Positions 25,934 to 32,439 of a stretch of DNA of 40,091 nucleotides are shown here, piece after piece; the stretch's first letter is position 1; every line of letters begins with the position of its first letter. Made by a program: the position numbers and the translations under genes. The notes beneath the pieces are model-generated. The model was not told where the DNA came from. It was given only the letters and a program-made list of their open reading frames with translations, and made no database searches. The stretch is from a virus, in IMG/VR virus record IMGVR_UViG_3300036830_000453, positions 1 to 40,091 of that record; one strand, 5' to 3'.

Positions 25934-26265
25934 TCCGCTACCGCTGGTACCGCTCGGGCGCGCTGTTCGGCATGCGCTACGACTACGAGCACGGCGATTG
26001 CCTGCCGCCGCATTCCCACGATCGGGCGAACGAGCACAACGTGATCGTGCTCACCGGCATGGTTGCGGTTGAGCTGCCAGGCGGCCAGAAAAAGTATGCG
26101 AGCCACGGCGACATCGTTGACTTCGACGGCAGCCAGCGGCACACCATCCGCTGCCTCTCGCGCTACGCCACCACGCTGAATATGTGGCTTTACGGCATCC
26201 CCGAGGGCTACGATGCGCTCCCGGCAAGCGAACATGAGGGGATAATCGAGTGCCACAAATCCTGA
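25930..26265 (+). CDS. cupin-like small protein
   Basis: A 111-residue protein whose ATG overlaps the upstream TGA. It has a small cupin pattern: PPHSHDRANEHN (residues 26-37) with His28, His30 and Glu35 as likely metal ligands, then LTGMVAVELPGG, and HGDIVDFDGSQRHTI (59-73) with His71 in the second motif. Small cupins bind metals and sugars or act as isomerases or dioxygenases. In a phage tail cluster it may be a host-glycan or fibre-related enzyme. The specific activity is unknown. Confidence 0.65.
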   Translation: MIRYRWYRSGALFGMRYDYEHGDCLPPHSHDRANEHNVIVLTGMVAVELPGGQKKYASHGDIVDFDGSQRHTIRCLSRYATTLNMWLYGIPEGYDALPASEHEGIIECHKS

Positions 26266-26543
26266 TCCCGGAGGTCTCGAAGCTTGAGCTCTCCGCCAAA
26301 ACAGTCGCCGCTATTTTCAACGCCCTGGCCGAGCTGCCCTACAAGATCGCGCAGCCACCGCTGGCCGAGATCGAGGCGCAGCTCATGAAGCAGCAGCCCG
26401 CGCCGCCTGCAAAACCGCCGGGAGAGCCGGCGCTCAAACCACCCAAGGGAGCCAAGTCCAATGTCCAGCCCATCCAACCAAGTAGGCCCCGAGATAACGG
26501 CGACCGAAGCGGCGCTGAAGGCCAAGCTGCTGGCGGAAATTAA
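26250..26543 (+). CDS. hypothetical protein
   Basis: A 97-residue protein from a GTG with an AGGGGATA ribosome site. Residues 1-50 are helical (LSAKTVAAIFNALAELPY), and the rest is Pro/Lys-rich. The last third overlaps the next gene out of frame, so the true end is less certain. I do not recognise it. Confidence 0.55.
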   Translation: MPQILIPEVSKLELSAKTVAAIFNALAELPYKIAQPPLAEIEAQLMKQQPAPPAKPPGEPALKPPKGAKSNVQPIQPSRPRDNGDRSGAEGQAAGGN

Positions 26544-26646
26544 CGCCGGCAAGACCTTCTGGTCCGAGCATCGCGGCGCCATCACCCTCGCGGCCGGCGC
26601 AGCACTCGGCGCGGGCCTGGTGTTTCTCGGTCACAAGGTGTTTTGA
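26461..26646 (+). CDS. 61-residue protein with C-terminal membrane helix
   Basis: An ATG with GGGAG upstream starts a 61-residue protein: an N-terminal soluble helix followed by one hydrophobic C-terminal segment (ITLAAGAALGAGLVFLG, residues 41-57). It stands directly before the hydrolase gene, so a lysis-accessory or virion membrane role is possible. It is one of several small membrane proteins in this region. Confidence 0.55.
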   Translation: MSSPSNQVGPEITATEAALKAKLLAEINAGKTFWSEHRGAITLAAGAALGAGLVFLGHKVF

Positions 26647-26647
26647 G

Positions 26648-27073
26648 GTGATCTCCGTCTCCCGCTGCGCTGCGCTCTTTGGCTGCCGCGAGGGCTTCGG
26701 CAAGGCTAACGCGGTGCCGACGCTCGACAATAACCCGGGCGATCTGCGCCATGCTCCAGGGGCGCAGCACGAGCCGGGCGACCCGGATGGCATCGGACAC
26801 TTCGCGACGCCGGAGGAGGGCTGGGATGCGCTCACCCGTCAACTGGGTCTCTATGCGACGCGCGACAAGCTCACGATCGCGCAGGCCGTGTACCGCTTCG
26901 CGCCGCCCAATGAGAATCACACGGGCGACTATTTGCAGTTCATCGCCCAGCGCCTGCCAGCCGACCCCGGTACGTTGATGTCGGTCGCCCTGACAATCGG
27001 TGATCCCATCGCGGAAGACGGCGAAATCGCGAGCGCGACGCCCATCCCCAACCCGGCAGTCCAGCAGGCGTGA
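26648..27073 (+). CDS. peptidoglycan hydrolase, putative endolysin
   Basis: A 141-residue protein from a GTG. The core has DNNPGDLRHAPG (27-38), a long insertion, GHFATPEEGWDALTRQLGLY (50-69) and APPNENHTGDYLQFIAQRL (85-103). This NNPG(N/D)LR ... APPxENxT pattern belongs to small muramidase/transglycosylase-like phage proteins that are either endolysins or virion-associated lysins. Neighbouring holin-like genes favour an endolysin. No signal peptide is visible. Confidence 0.65.
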   Translation: MISVSRCAALFGCREGFGKANAVPTLDNNPGDLRHAPGAQHEPGDPDGIGHFATPEEGWDALTRQLGLYATRDKLTIAQAVYRFAPPNENHTGDYLQFIAQRLPADPGTLMSVALTIGDPIAEDGEIASATPIPNPAVQQA

Positions 27074-27324
27074 GCCGCGCCTGGGCGATATTCCTCGCCC
27101 TCCACAAGAAGCTCGACACCTATTTCGCTTACCTGGTCGCCGCCTCCACGGCAGCCCAGGCCGGCTGGTCGGACTTCGAGGTGTACGTGCCCAACAAGCT
27201 GCGCCATTGGATCATCGGCACCGCTGCGGTGATCGTATTTGCCGGCCACATCGTGAAGGCGGTCAAGGAAGTGAACGCCATGCTCAACGCCCAGGACGCG
27301 CCGCCCGATGCCGCTGCGAGATGA
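27070..27324 (+). CDS. holin-like membrane protein
   Basis: An 84-residue protein from a GTG overlapping the hydrolase stop (GTGA). It has an amphipathic or weakly hydrophobic N-terminal segment (YFAYLVAASTAAQAGWSDF) and one clear membrane helix (HWIIGTAAVIVFAGHIV, residues 46-62), then a charged tail. Size, topology and place right after the hydrolase suggest a holin. The evidence is topological only. Confidence 0.5.
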   Translation: MSRAWAIFLALHKKLDTYFAYLVAASTAAQAGWSDFEVYVPNKLRHWIIGTAAVIVFAGHIVKAVKEVNAMLNAQDAPPDAAAR

Positions 27325-27682
27325 CGAGGAATTCCGCCTAAGCACCGACGATACGATGCGGCGGCTTCGCCAAATTGCGCAGGCCCCGGGCGAACTTAAG
27401 TGGCGCCTCGAGCTGGTGGCCACCCTCGAGCGGATGCGGGTCACCAACCAGGTGCAAACCCGCGGCATCATCCAGGTCTTGAAGCGCATGCGCCGCGACA
27501 TGTCGCACTTGGCGCCGGTGAAATTGGCGCTGCTGATCAACGCCCAGGTCGATGAGAAGTTGAAGCCCCGGGACAAAGACGTCGGCCGGTTGTGGAAGGC
27601 CGCGGTCTGGCTATTGGAGAAATTCGCGACAATCGCCATCGGCGTTGTGTGCACGCTGATAGGCTTGAAGGCGATGCACTGA
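27308..27682 (+). CDS. membrane protein with C-terminal anchor
   Basis: A 124-residue protein. Residues 1-100 are charged and helical (RLRQIAQAPGELKWRLELV; IIQVLKRMRRDM). Residues 103-121 are a C-terminal membrane helix (FATIAIGVVCTLIGLKA). It lies between the holin-like gene and another membrane gene in the lysis region. Tail-anchored topology could suit a lysis regulator or second holin. I cannot separate these. Confidence 0.55.
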   Translation: MPLRDDEEFRLSTDDTMRRLRQIAQAPGELKWRLELVATLERMRVTNQVQTRGIIQVLKRMRRDMSHLAPVKLALLINAQVDEKLKPRDKDVGRLWKAAVWLLEKFATIAIGVVCTLIGLKAMH

Positions 27683-27693
27683 AGGGGCCAAGG

Positions 27694-28035
27694 ATGAACC
27701 GAACGGACTGGATATTACTTGGGGTCGGCACCACGGTGGGGCTGCTGCTGCTCGTGCTCGCGCTGATCGTTCACACCCGAAAAAAGCTGGAAGCGGCCAT
27801 CGAGGCTGACCGCAACCAGCTAGACGTCATGAGTCAGAGTACGGAGTCCGAACTTCGCGTGGTGAAGGCGACGGGCTGGCGGGTGGAGACGTTTTTGCAC
27901 CGGCTTTTTCCCGAGTCTTGGTGGCCACGATCCGATACCCCCGGTACAGGCAGCTCGCCGGAAACGCCTGTCCCGAGCGCGGCAGCGGCATCTTCAGGAT
28001 CTGATTCAACGCCTCCGGGGCCAGATTCACCTTGA
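27694..28035 (+). CDS. N-terminal membrane-anchored protein
   Basis: A 113-residue protein from the ATG at 27694 (AAGG upstream). Residues 6-27 form a membrane helix (WILLGVGTTVGLLLLVLALI), then a charged helix, then a Pro/Ser/Thr-rich tail. The last 70 residues lie opposite the minus-strand gene at 27827-28135. That gene has the better codon pattern there, so the C-terminal tail may be non-functional read-through. It is the last plus-strand gene of this block. Confidence 0.5.
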   Translation: MNRTDWILLGVGTTVGLLLLVLALIVHTRKKLEAAIEADRNQLDVMSQSTESELRVVKATGWRVETFLHRLFPESWWPRSDTPGTGSSPETPVPSAAAASSGSDSTPPGPDSP

Positions 28036-28135
28036 TGTCGGTGGTGTCGGTTGGCCGGTTCGCCTTCCGCCAATCGACGATCTTGTCGATGATCGCCTTG
28101 TCCGGGTTCTCCCTCGGGTTGTTACTTCTTACCAT
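27827..28135 (-). CDS. hypothetical protein, end of early block
   Basis: A 102-residue basic protein with a good GGAGG ribosome site. The first 75 residues have the codon pattern of real genes and include NPDKAIIDKIVDWRKANR and EALNQILKMPLPRSG. The C-terminus is Pro/Ser-rich. It overlaps the convergent plus-strand gene by 209 bases and the upstream 53-residue gene by 14. Not recognised. Confidence 0.6.
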   Translation of the reverse strand: MVRSNNPRENPDKAIIDKIVDWRKANRPTDTTDIKVNLAPEALNQILKMPLPRSGQAFPASCLYRGYRIVATKTREKAGAKTSPPASPSPSPREVRTPYSDS

Positions 28136-28283
28136 CGCGTGCCTCCTTTTTGGCCTTGCGCGCCGCTACCGACAGGGCAGCCAGGCGCTTGTAAAACTCG
28201 TCCGATCGGCGCTTGGTGGCGCCCTTCGCGCTGCCGCCCTTCGCCCCTGATGTGATGAAAACCTGCGGATCGATTTTCTTCAT
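28122..28283 (-). CDS. 53-residue basic protein
   Basis: Starts at ATG 28283, overlapping the stop of the 234-residue gene (ATGA). The product is strongly basic with an N-terminal MKKIDPQVFITSGAKGGSAK and a helix ending in KAKKEARDGKK. It may bind nucleic acid, which is inferred from charge only. Confidence 0.6.
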   Translation of the reverse strand: MKKIDPQVFITSGAKGGSAKGATKRRSDEFYKRLAALSVAARKAKKEARDGKK

Positions 28284-28984
28284 CGCAGTGCGCGCGCGCC
28301 GACCTTGGGCCGCGAGAACACCTTGATGCCCGGCACCGCCGCCTCGGCCGTCTCCTTGTTTTTGAGGGCCCGCACGAGCTGGCCGATCTTCGCCAGATCG
28401 ATCGTCATCATGGCGCGCGGGATGAGCGAGGCGTCGACCACTTCGAACTCCCACTGCTCGGAGAAGGACACGCCGGCGGCCTTGATGGGCGCCAACTCAG
28501 GCGGCGCCGGCACCACCGCATCGGCGCGCGCCACCAGCTCCTCCGCCTTGGCGGTATTGCCTTTCGCGGCCGCAGCCCGGGCGCGGCGCTCAAGCTCCTC
28601 GCGGTTCTGCCGGGCCTTCTCGTCGGCCTCGCGCTTCTGGCGCTCGACCTCCTTGCGCTCCTTGTCCTGGAACGCGGCGAGCTTGTACTTGTAGGCCTGC
28701 TCGGCCTTGACCAACGCGGCCACCGGGCCCCGAAACCAGTCGTTGATATTGCGCAGCGCCGTGTTCAGGGGGCCGGTGACGCTGGTGCGCCGTTCCTCCA
28801 GGCGCTTCTGCAGGTCCTTGATCTCGCGCAGGCGCTCGGAGCCGGCGACGAAGGCGTCGCGGTCGACGCAGTCAAAGCCCTCGGCGATCGAGAGGATGTT
28901 GGGGGTGCGATCGGCGAGCTGCTGCGTGCCGGCGTCGATAGTAGCGAGCGCCGCGGTGGGCGGCGCGTTGTGAAAAGAATCCAT
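28280..28984 (-). CDS. coiled-coil phage protein of recombination modules
   Basis: A 234-residue protein. Residues 45-165 are a long charged coiled coil (FQDKERKEVERQKREADEK). The C-terminal domain holds WEFEVVDASLIPRAMMTID and AVPGIKVFSRPKVGAR. This C-terminal pattern, ending in PGIKV, is common in phage proteins encoded near Erf or RecT annealing proteins, and its role is not known. A 17-bp palindrome lies 39 bases before its start codon. Confidence 0.7.
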   Translation of the reverse strand: MDSFHNAPPTAALATIDAGTQQLADRTPNILSIAEGFDCVDRDAFVAGSERLREIKDLQKRLEERRTSVTGPLNTALRNINDWFRGPVAALVKAEQAYKYKLAAFQDKERKEVERQKREADEKARQNREELERRARAAAAKGNTAKAEELVARADAVVPAPPELAPIKAAGVSFSEQWEFEVVDASLIPRAMMTIDLAKIGQLVRALKNKETAEAAVPGIKVFSRPKVGARALR

Positions 28985-28989
28985 CGGTG

Positions 28990-29187
28990 TTACTCCAGAT
29001 TATTGTTGCGGGCGGGCACATTAACGCAAGGCCCTTGCGTCTTCAACGGGTCGAGCACGGTGTGCTTTAACTCATCGAAGTAGAAATCGAGGTCGCGCAG
29101 GATGGCTTGGCGCTCGAACCCCTCCGGGGTCGCCGAGAGTTTCGCGGTGAGCGCAAGAATGCGAGCGAGGCAGATACGCGGGTGCAT
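28990..29187 (-). CDS. 65-residue hypothetical protein
   Basis: From ATG 29187. Helical N-terminus with ICLARILALTAKLSATPEG and an acidic middle (DLDFYFDELKHTV). Its C-terminal coding region contains the palindrome at 29024-29040. The longer frame from 29238 lacks a better start. Function is unknown. Confidence 0.55.
   Translation of the reverse strand: MHPRICLARILALTAKLSATPEGFERQAILRDLDFYFDELKHTVLDPLKTQGPCVNVPARNNNLE
29024..29040. promoter_or_regulatory. 17-bp palindrome, copy 1
   Basis: ACGCAAGG-C-CCTTGCGT, a perfect inverted repeat. Nineteen bases (29022-29040) are identical to 29748-29766. It lies 39 bases before the start of the 28280-28984 gene, inside the end of the upstream gene. 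Likely an operator. A hairpin acting in the mRNA is the alternative. Confidence 0.6.
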
Positions 29188-29285
29188 AGGGGTCTCCAGG
29201 GGAAGGTGCCGAGGGCGTAACAGTGAAAGGCGCCCCAAAGGTGGTGCGCGTGTAGCCAGGTGACGATGGCCGCGAAGGTACTCAT
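29067..29285 (-). CDS. small overlapping protein
   Basis: Its ATG overlaps the stop of the 62-residue gene (ATGA). The first 33 residues (STFAAIVTWLHAHHLWGAF) fill the otherwise empty 29188-29285 stretch. The remaining 39 residues run antiphase through the 65-residue gene and look like a shadow. A short Trp/His-rich peptide is probably real, but its end is doubtful. Confidence 0.4.
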   Translation of the reverse strand: MSTFAAIVTWLHAHHLWGAFHCYALGTFPWRPLCTRVSASLAFLRSPRNSRRPRRGSSAKPSCATSISTSMS

Positions 29286-29470
29286 GGGCTGTCGTTCAGC
29301 TCGAGCCCGACGTTCGGGCCTGAACCATCGTCGCTGAGGCGTTTCGCCCGAGCCCCCAGCAACGCGAGCAACTCGCTTTCCGCCCGCTGGACCGCTTGCT
29401 CTTCGGTTTCGCCGGGGCGCACGGGGACGCTGCCCTGGATGACACCGCAGAATTGCGCCCGCTTACTCAC
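29282..29470 (-). CDS. 62-residue hypothetical protein
   Basis: A GTG at 29470, overlapping the end of the 84-residue gene, is the best start. The longer frame to 29587 is a shadow. The product begins MSKRAQFCGVIQGSVPVRPG and continues with the charged helix EEQAVQRAESELLALLG. Function is unknown. Confidence 0.5.
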   Translation of the reverse strand: MSKRAQFCGVIQGSVPVRPGETEEQAVQRAESELLALLGARAKRLSDDGSGPNVGLELNDSP

Positions 29471-29717
29471 GTTCGATGCTCGCTGCCTGGAAACCGCACG
29501 CGCCGTTGGCGCGCATGATTCGCGCCGCGTCTTCGGGCGAGAGCCACAACGCTTTGGTCGCATCCTCGGTCCAACACGTGGGGTCATCGCCTACCTCGAG
29601 CCAGCCCGAGTCGTACGAGTGCAGAAACGCGCCGTCGGTTGTGACAATGCGCACGTGCCCGGCCGGGTGCCCCTTCGCGGAGCGCTTACCTTTGGGTTTA
29701 AAATTGATGTTCGCCAT
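29463..29717 (-). CDS. 84-residue hypothetical protein
   Basis: A clear ribosome site (GGGAGA) precedes the ATG. The basic N-terminus (INFKPKGKRSAKG) is followed by VRIVTTDGAFLHSYDSGWLE and SPEDAARIMRANGACGF, the look of a small compact domain. First gene of a minus-strand unit that diverges from the spanins. The palindrome copy 2 lies 32 bases upstream. Confidence 0.6.
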   Translation of the reverse strand: MANINFKPKGKRSAKGHPAGHVRIVTTDGAFLHSYDSGWLEVGDDPTCWTEDATKALWLSPEDAARIMRANGACGFQAASIERE

Positions 29718-29747
29718 AACGTCTCCCTGTTTAAATTGAGCCTAATC

Positions 29748-29766
29748 TAACGCAAGGCCCTTGCGT
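29748..29766. promoter_or_regulatory. 17-bp palindrome, copy 2, in divergent intergenic region
   Basis: The same TAACGCAAGGCCCTTGCGT as at 29022-29040. It lies in the 71-base gap between the minus-strand gene ending at 29717 and the plus-strand spanin gene starting at 29789. A divergent operator is the simplest reading. No clear -35/-10 pair is visible beside it. Confidence 0.6.
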
Positions 29767-29788
29767 TGTATAGCGACGGAGTTCACAT

Positions 29789-30298
29789 ATGACGGCTGTT
29801 TTAACCGCCCTGAAGGCCGTGTGGGCCTGGAAGTGGCAGATCGCCCTCGTCCTGGTCGCCCTATTGGCCTGGGGGCGCGGTAAAGAACTCACGGGCGTTC
29901 GCGGGCAATTGGCCGCGGACAAGGCTACCCTGGCCCAGGTAAAGGCTGACGGGGCCGCACAGGCGGCCGCGGACGCGAAAATCAACGCAGCGGCGAAGGC
30001 GGAGACCCATGCAGTCCAGACACAACTCGATTCCGCGTTGGAAGCTCACCGGCTTACTTCTGTGGCTCTTGCTGAACGGGTGCGCGACTACGAGGCCTGC
30101 ACCGTTGCCGGTGCCCGTCACCTGCCCGGCGGACCCAACCCCGCCGGACTTCAGCAAGGGGGCGGCGGCGGCGGACCAAACCCAAGCAGCGCTCGACCAA
30201 TTAGCGACGCTCTTGCCATCGTCGTCGGAAGCTGCCAAACCGTCGTCGACGAATTCCGCGCCTGCAGCAAGTGGGCCCAAACCGTAAAGTGTCACTAG
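29789..30298 (+). CDS. i-spanin (Rz-like)
   Basis: A 169-residue protein with one N-terminal membrane helix (WQIALVLVALLAW, residues 16-28), then a charged/Ala-rich coiled coil (LAADKATLAQVKADGAAQAA), the topology of inner-membrane spanins. An Rz1-type lipoprotein gene is nested inside in another frame, which is diagnostic for the pair. It would span the periplasm and fuse the inner and outer membranes in the last step of lysis. The C-terminal third, which shares DNA with Rz1, is Gly/Pro/Ser-rich. Confidence 0.85.
   Translation: MTAVLTALKAVWAWKWQIALVLVALLAWGRGKELTGVRGQLAADKATLAQVKADGAAQAAADAKINAAAKAETHAVQTQLDSALEAHRLTSVALAERVRDYEACTVAGARHLPGGPNPAGLQQGGGGGGPNPSSARPISDALAIVVGSCQTVVDEFRACSKWAQTVKCH
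30009..30287 (+). CDS. o-spanin (Rz1-like lipoprotein), nested
   Basis: A 92-residue lipoprotein encoded within the Rz-like gene in a different frame. It has a basic N-terminus, a hydrophobic signal (LTGLLLWLLLNGC) with lipobox LNGC and Cys25 as the lipidated residue, then a proline-rich segment (PAPLPVPVTCPADPTPP). It would sit in the outer membrane and pair with the i-spanin. Fully nested Rz1 is a known arrangement. Confidence 0.85.
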   Translation: MQSRHNSIPRWKLTGLLLWLLLNGCATTRPAPLPVPVTCPADPTPPDFSKGAAAADQTQAALDQLATLLPSSSEAAKPSSTNSAPAASGPKP

Positions 30299-30308
30299 AG
30301 GAAGCACC

Positions 30309-30512
30309 ATGGCCGACCCCACCCCAGCTGCGCCGGACCCCGGCTACATCCAGCGCCTCATCAACGGGCTGAAGTCGATCGGCAACACGCTCAGTCCGCG
30401 GGCCAATCCACAGGTACCGTTGAACGCGAACGACCCCGCAACGGCAGAAGGCAAGGGCGGCGCGGCGCGCAAGAAAACGCTGGATCAGCAGATCGCTGAC
30501 GCCGGCGGCTGA
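30309..30512 (+). CDS. 67-residue hypothetical protein
   Basis: Follows the spanins with an AGAGGAAG ribosome site. It begins MADPTPAAPDPGYIQRLING and ends with KKTLDQQIADAGG. Its 3' part overlaps a minus-strand gene convergently by 122 bases. Function is unknown. Confidence 0.55.
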   Translation: MADPTPAAPDPGYIQRLINGLKSIGNTLSPRANPQVPLNANDPATAEGKGGAARKKTLDQQIADAGG

Positions 30513-30627
30513 TCTCCTCCCGGCAGAACGTGCGGAAGGCCTCGCGGCCGGTCAGCCAGCTCTCGCAGTTTTTGAGCAGCCGGATCCGGCGTTTCAGCAC
30601 CCAGCGCACCATTTGGTCCTCGGTCAC
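30391..30627 (-). CDS. 78-residue basic protein
   Basis: The GTG at 30627 overlaps the stop of the upstream gene (GTGA), so it is preferred over the TTG at 30639. The first 40 residues (WVLKRRIRLLKNCESWLTG, FRTFCREEISRRR) are basic and helical. The rest runs opposite to the convergent plus-strand gene and is Arg/Pro-rich, probably read-through. Function is unknown. Confidence 0.5.
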   Translation of the reverse strand: MTEDQMVRWVLKRRIRLLKNCESWLTGREAFRTFCREEISRRRQRSADPAFSCAPRRPCLLPLRGRSRSTVPVDWPAD

Positions 30628-30854
30628 CGCTTGTACCAAAACAGCGGATGCACCCGCGCGTCGACCGGGATCTCATCGATCGGCCAGCGCAGGCAATCCA
30701 AGTGCCGGCGGTACGGCCGCTTGCGGTTCACCCTAAGCGCCTGCACCAGGTAGGCGGATCCGCCAGGGGTCTTCAGGTAGTCGCCGGCGCGCAAGTCTCG
30801 AGCGCCGTCGTAGTACAGCTTGCACGGGCTATACGGCGTGCGCCGGAGTGCCAT
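30624..30854 (-). CDS. 76-residue hypothetical protein
   Basis: A compact protein with RAGDYLKTPGGSAYLVQALR and a tyrosine/arginine-rich end (HPLFWYKR). The GDYLxTPxGSAYLV element, small size and place in a chain of overlapping early genes are common for phage proteins of unknown role. It overlaps the upstream gene by 26 bases. Confidence 0.65.
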   Translation of the reverse strand: MALRRTPYSPCKLYYDGARDLRAGDYLKTPGGSAYLVQALRVNRKRPYRRHLDCLRWPIDEIPVDARVHPLFWYKR

Positions 30855-31272
30855 CGAACCAACCCAAATCCAGCGGCGCCGCCAGCATCCACAGGTGCCG
30901 TAAATTCGCGCAGTTCACGATGTCGCGATCGCGCGGGTAGATTTCCACCGCGTACCAATCCCCAAACCCCGCCTGCCTCTTGCACTCCATCAGCTCGTCC
31001 CACGAAACATTCTCGTCCCAGTGCCCATCCTCCTTCAGCGTGACCCGTGAGATCGATAGCTGGCGCGTGTCGATCCCCTGGAACACCGGCGCGTCGAAGA
31101 GCTGGACCAAAAAGGTGCTGCTCTCCCAACACTCGGTCGGGTGCATCGCGCGGTTCGCCGGCCAGCGGTCGCGCGGTATTGGCGTGAGCACCTTCGGCCG
31201 GCGCTTCGCTTCGGACCGGGAGAACGCGGCCATCGCCTTGCGCTGCAATCGGTTGAGGTGCTGGTACGCCAT
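30829..31272 (-). CDS. phage protein with WDEL...GFGDWYAVEIYP signature
   Basis: A 147-residue protein. The second half holds VSWDELMECKRQAGFGDWYA and VEIYPRDRDIVNCANLRHLW, a signature of a widespread phage family that I believe is catalogued as a DUF (possibly DUF7694). The N-terminus is basic. Its function is not known. It lies between the TGT-like gene and small early genes. Confidence 0.75.
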   Translation of the reverse strand: MAYQHLNRLQRKAMAAFSRSEAKRRPKVLTPIPRDRWPANRAMHPTECWESSTFLVQLFDAPVFQGIDTRQLSISRVTLKEDGHWDENVSWDELMECKRQAGFGDWYAVEIYPRDRDIVNCANLRHLWMLAAPLDLGWFDGTPAHAV

Positions 31273-31276
31273 AAAG

Positions 31277-31897
31277 TCACCCGATCAGTTCGAAGTTGCG
31301 TTGCTCGCCGGTTGAGGAGCACCAGCGGCGCGCGCAGGCGTGCATTTCCACCCGGTCCATCATCACCAGCGCGCGGATCCGCTTCGAGGTTGGGGCGTAG
31401 GGCCCGTTCCACCTCGAGTCAAAACCCACATTGCGCGAAACGTTGGTCGAATCCGCCGAGGCCAACGGCAGGTGCGAAAAGACGTCCGGATCCAGCATGC
31501 GCAGGCCGTGCAATTTGGTGCGCGGCATGCCCTCCTCGTCGCAGACGATGTCCATCATCTCCGCTATTCGAGCCCACCACTTCGGCGTTCGCAGCTTCGC
31601 GAATTCGCCAGACGATCCCAGCGCCACGCGCGGGTAGTCCTCCACCAGCTTTGCCAACCGATCGAGCGACTCATGCATGTGATACACCGGGACGCAGCGC
31701 TCCGGGATCGGCCAGTCATAGAGCAGTTCGTCGTTGGCCTCCTCGTCGCCGTCGATCACGTCCGGGATGACCGCCCACTCCACCGCCGGGTGCTTGAGCC
31801 ACGCCCCACACCACTCGGCGTAGCCAGCGAAATCGTGCGTTTTCTCGGCCTTCCACGCCGAGAATGAGCCGTTATCTAAAACGACGGACTGGCACAC
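31277..31897 (-). CDS. TGT/DpdA-like protein, apparently frameshifted
   Basis: 206 residues from a GTG. Signature segments are VVLDNGSFSAW, AVIPDVIDGDEEANDELL, VPVYHMHESLDRL, RVALGSSGEFA, TKLHGLRMLDPDVF and LPLASADSTNVSRN. The conserved Asp residues, HGLRML helix and SADS strand suggest a TIM-barrel related to tRNA-guanine transglycosylases and the phage DpdA type, which swap guanine for 7-deazaguanines in DNA. The family match is from memory of patterns and is not certain. The missing N-terminal 25 residues lie upstream in another frame. No preQ0 synthesis genes are seen here. Confidence 0.5.
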   Translation of the reverse strand: MCQSVVLDNGSFSAWKAEKTHDFAGYAEWCGAWLKHPAVEWAVIPDVIDGDEEANDELLYDWPIPERCVPVYHMHESLDRLAKLVEDYPRVALGSSGEFAKLRTPKWWARIAEMMDIVCDEEGMPRTKLHGLRMLDPDVFSHLPLASADSTNVSRNVGFDSRWNGPYAPTSKRIRALVMMDRVEMHACARRWCSSTGEQRNFELIG

Positions 31898-32015
31898 CTC
31901 CGCGGCGATGTCGATCTGTTCGGGGTGCGCGAAGGAGACCCATGCCGTGGCGAGCTGCGAAGGCGCGGGCCATGTCCATTTCCGGCCACATTGGTAGCCC
32001 GTGGTAGCGAATCAC
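31898..32015 (-). pseudogene. out-of-frame N-terminal part of the TGT-like gene
   Basis: A GTG at 32015 (GTGA overlap with the upstream 34-codon gene) opens MIRYHGLPMWPEMDMARAFA, then ARHGM. In the next frame the sequence continues VSFAHPEQIDIAAEVCQ into the 206-residue gene. The break is at CCC 31939-31941 (GGG on the coding strand). One G fewer would join both parts into about 244 residues. This is either a real inactivating mutation or an assembly error. Confidence 0.6.
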
Positions 32016-32116
32016 TGGCGCGGCCGCGGGTCCCGATAGTTGTGACCGCGCCGGCTGGGCAATCGCAATGCAGTGCGCCGCTCGTGCTCCTCGGTTGTTT
32101 CCGCCTCGAAACTCAC
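32012..32116 (-). CDS. 34-residue coupled micro-ORF
   Basis: It starts with GTGA overlapping the Gp49-family stop and ends with GTGA overlapping the first codon of the TGT-like N-terminus. The product is short and Glu/Arg-rich (MSFEAETTEEHERRTALRLP). Its only support is the exact coupling on both sides and the otherwise empty 97-base gap. Confidence 0.4.
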   Translation of the reverse strand: MSFEAETTEEHERRTALRLPSRRGHNYRDPRPRQ

Positions 32117-32439
32117 CCGCCGCTACCGACGGTATTCTTGCCGGCGCCGGCGAGGAAGGTCTTCAGCAAGTAGCCCTCCAACGCCCAAATCTTGTCGCGG
32201 GCCCGGTCGCGTGCGATCTTGCGCCCGAGCTCGGCGTTGAAGTTCTCCGGGCTGGCGCAGGCGCTCTCGCCGGTCACCGTGAACCCGTTGGTCAAGGTCA
32301 GGCAGCAGACGGTGAGCTGCGAATTTGGGAATACGTGGTAATCCTCGCCGACGATGCGCGAGTCGACGATCTCCGGCGTCACCCGCGCGGCGGTCAGGCC
32401 CTTGGCCCGGATCTCATCTTCGATTTGACGTTCGTTCAC
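32113..32439 (-). CDS. Gp49-family phage protein (N4 gp49 / Sf6 gp66)
   Basis: A 108-residue protein with VTPEIVDSRIVGEDYHVFPN, SQLTVCCLTLTNGFTVTGES, ACASPENFNAELGRKIARD and ARDKIWALEGYLLK, the full-length signature of the phage Gp49/Sf6-66 family (PF13876). The function is unknown, but the family is widespread in early regions of tailed phages. It overlaps its upstream neighbour by 26 bases. Confidence 0.9.
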   Translation of the reverse strand: MNERQIEDEIRAKGLTAARVTPEIVDSRIVGEDYHVFPNSQLTVCCLTLTNGFTVTGESACASPENFNAELGRKIARDRARDKIWALEGYLLKTFLAGAGKNTVGSGG

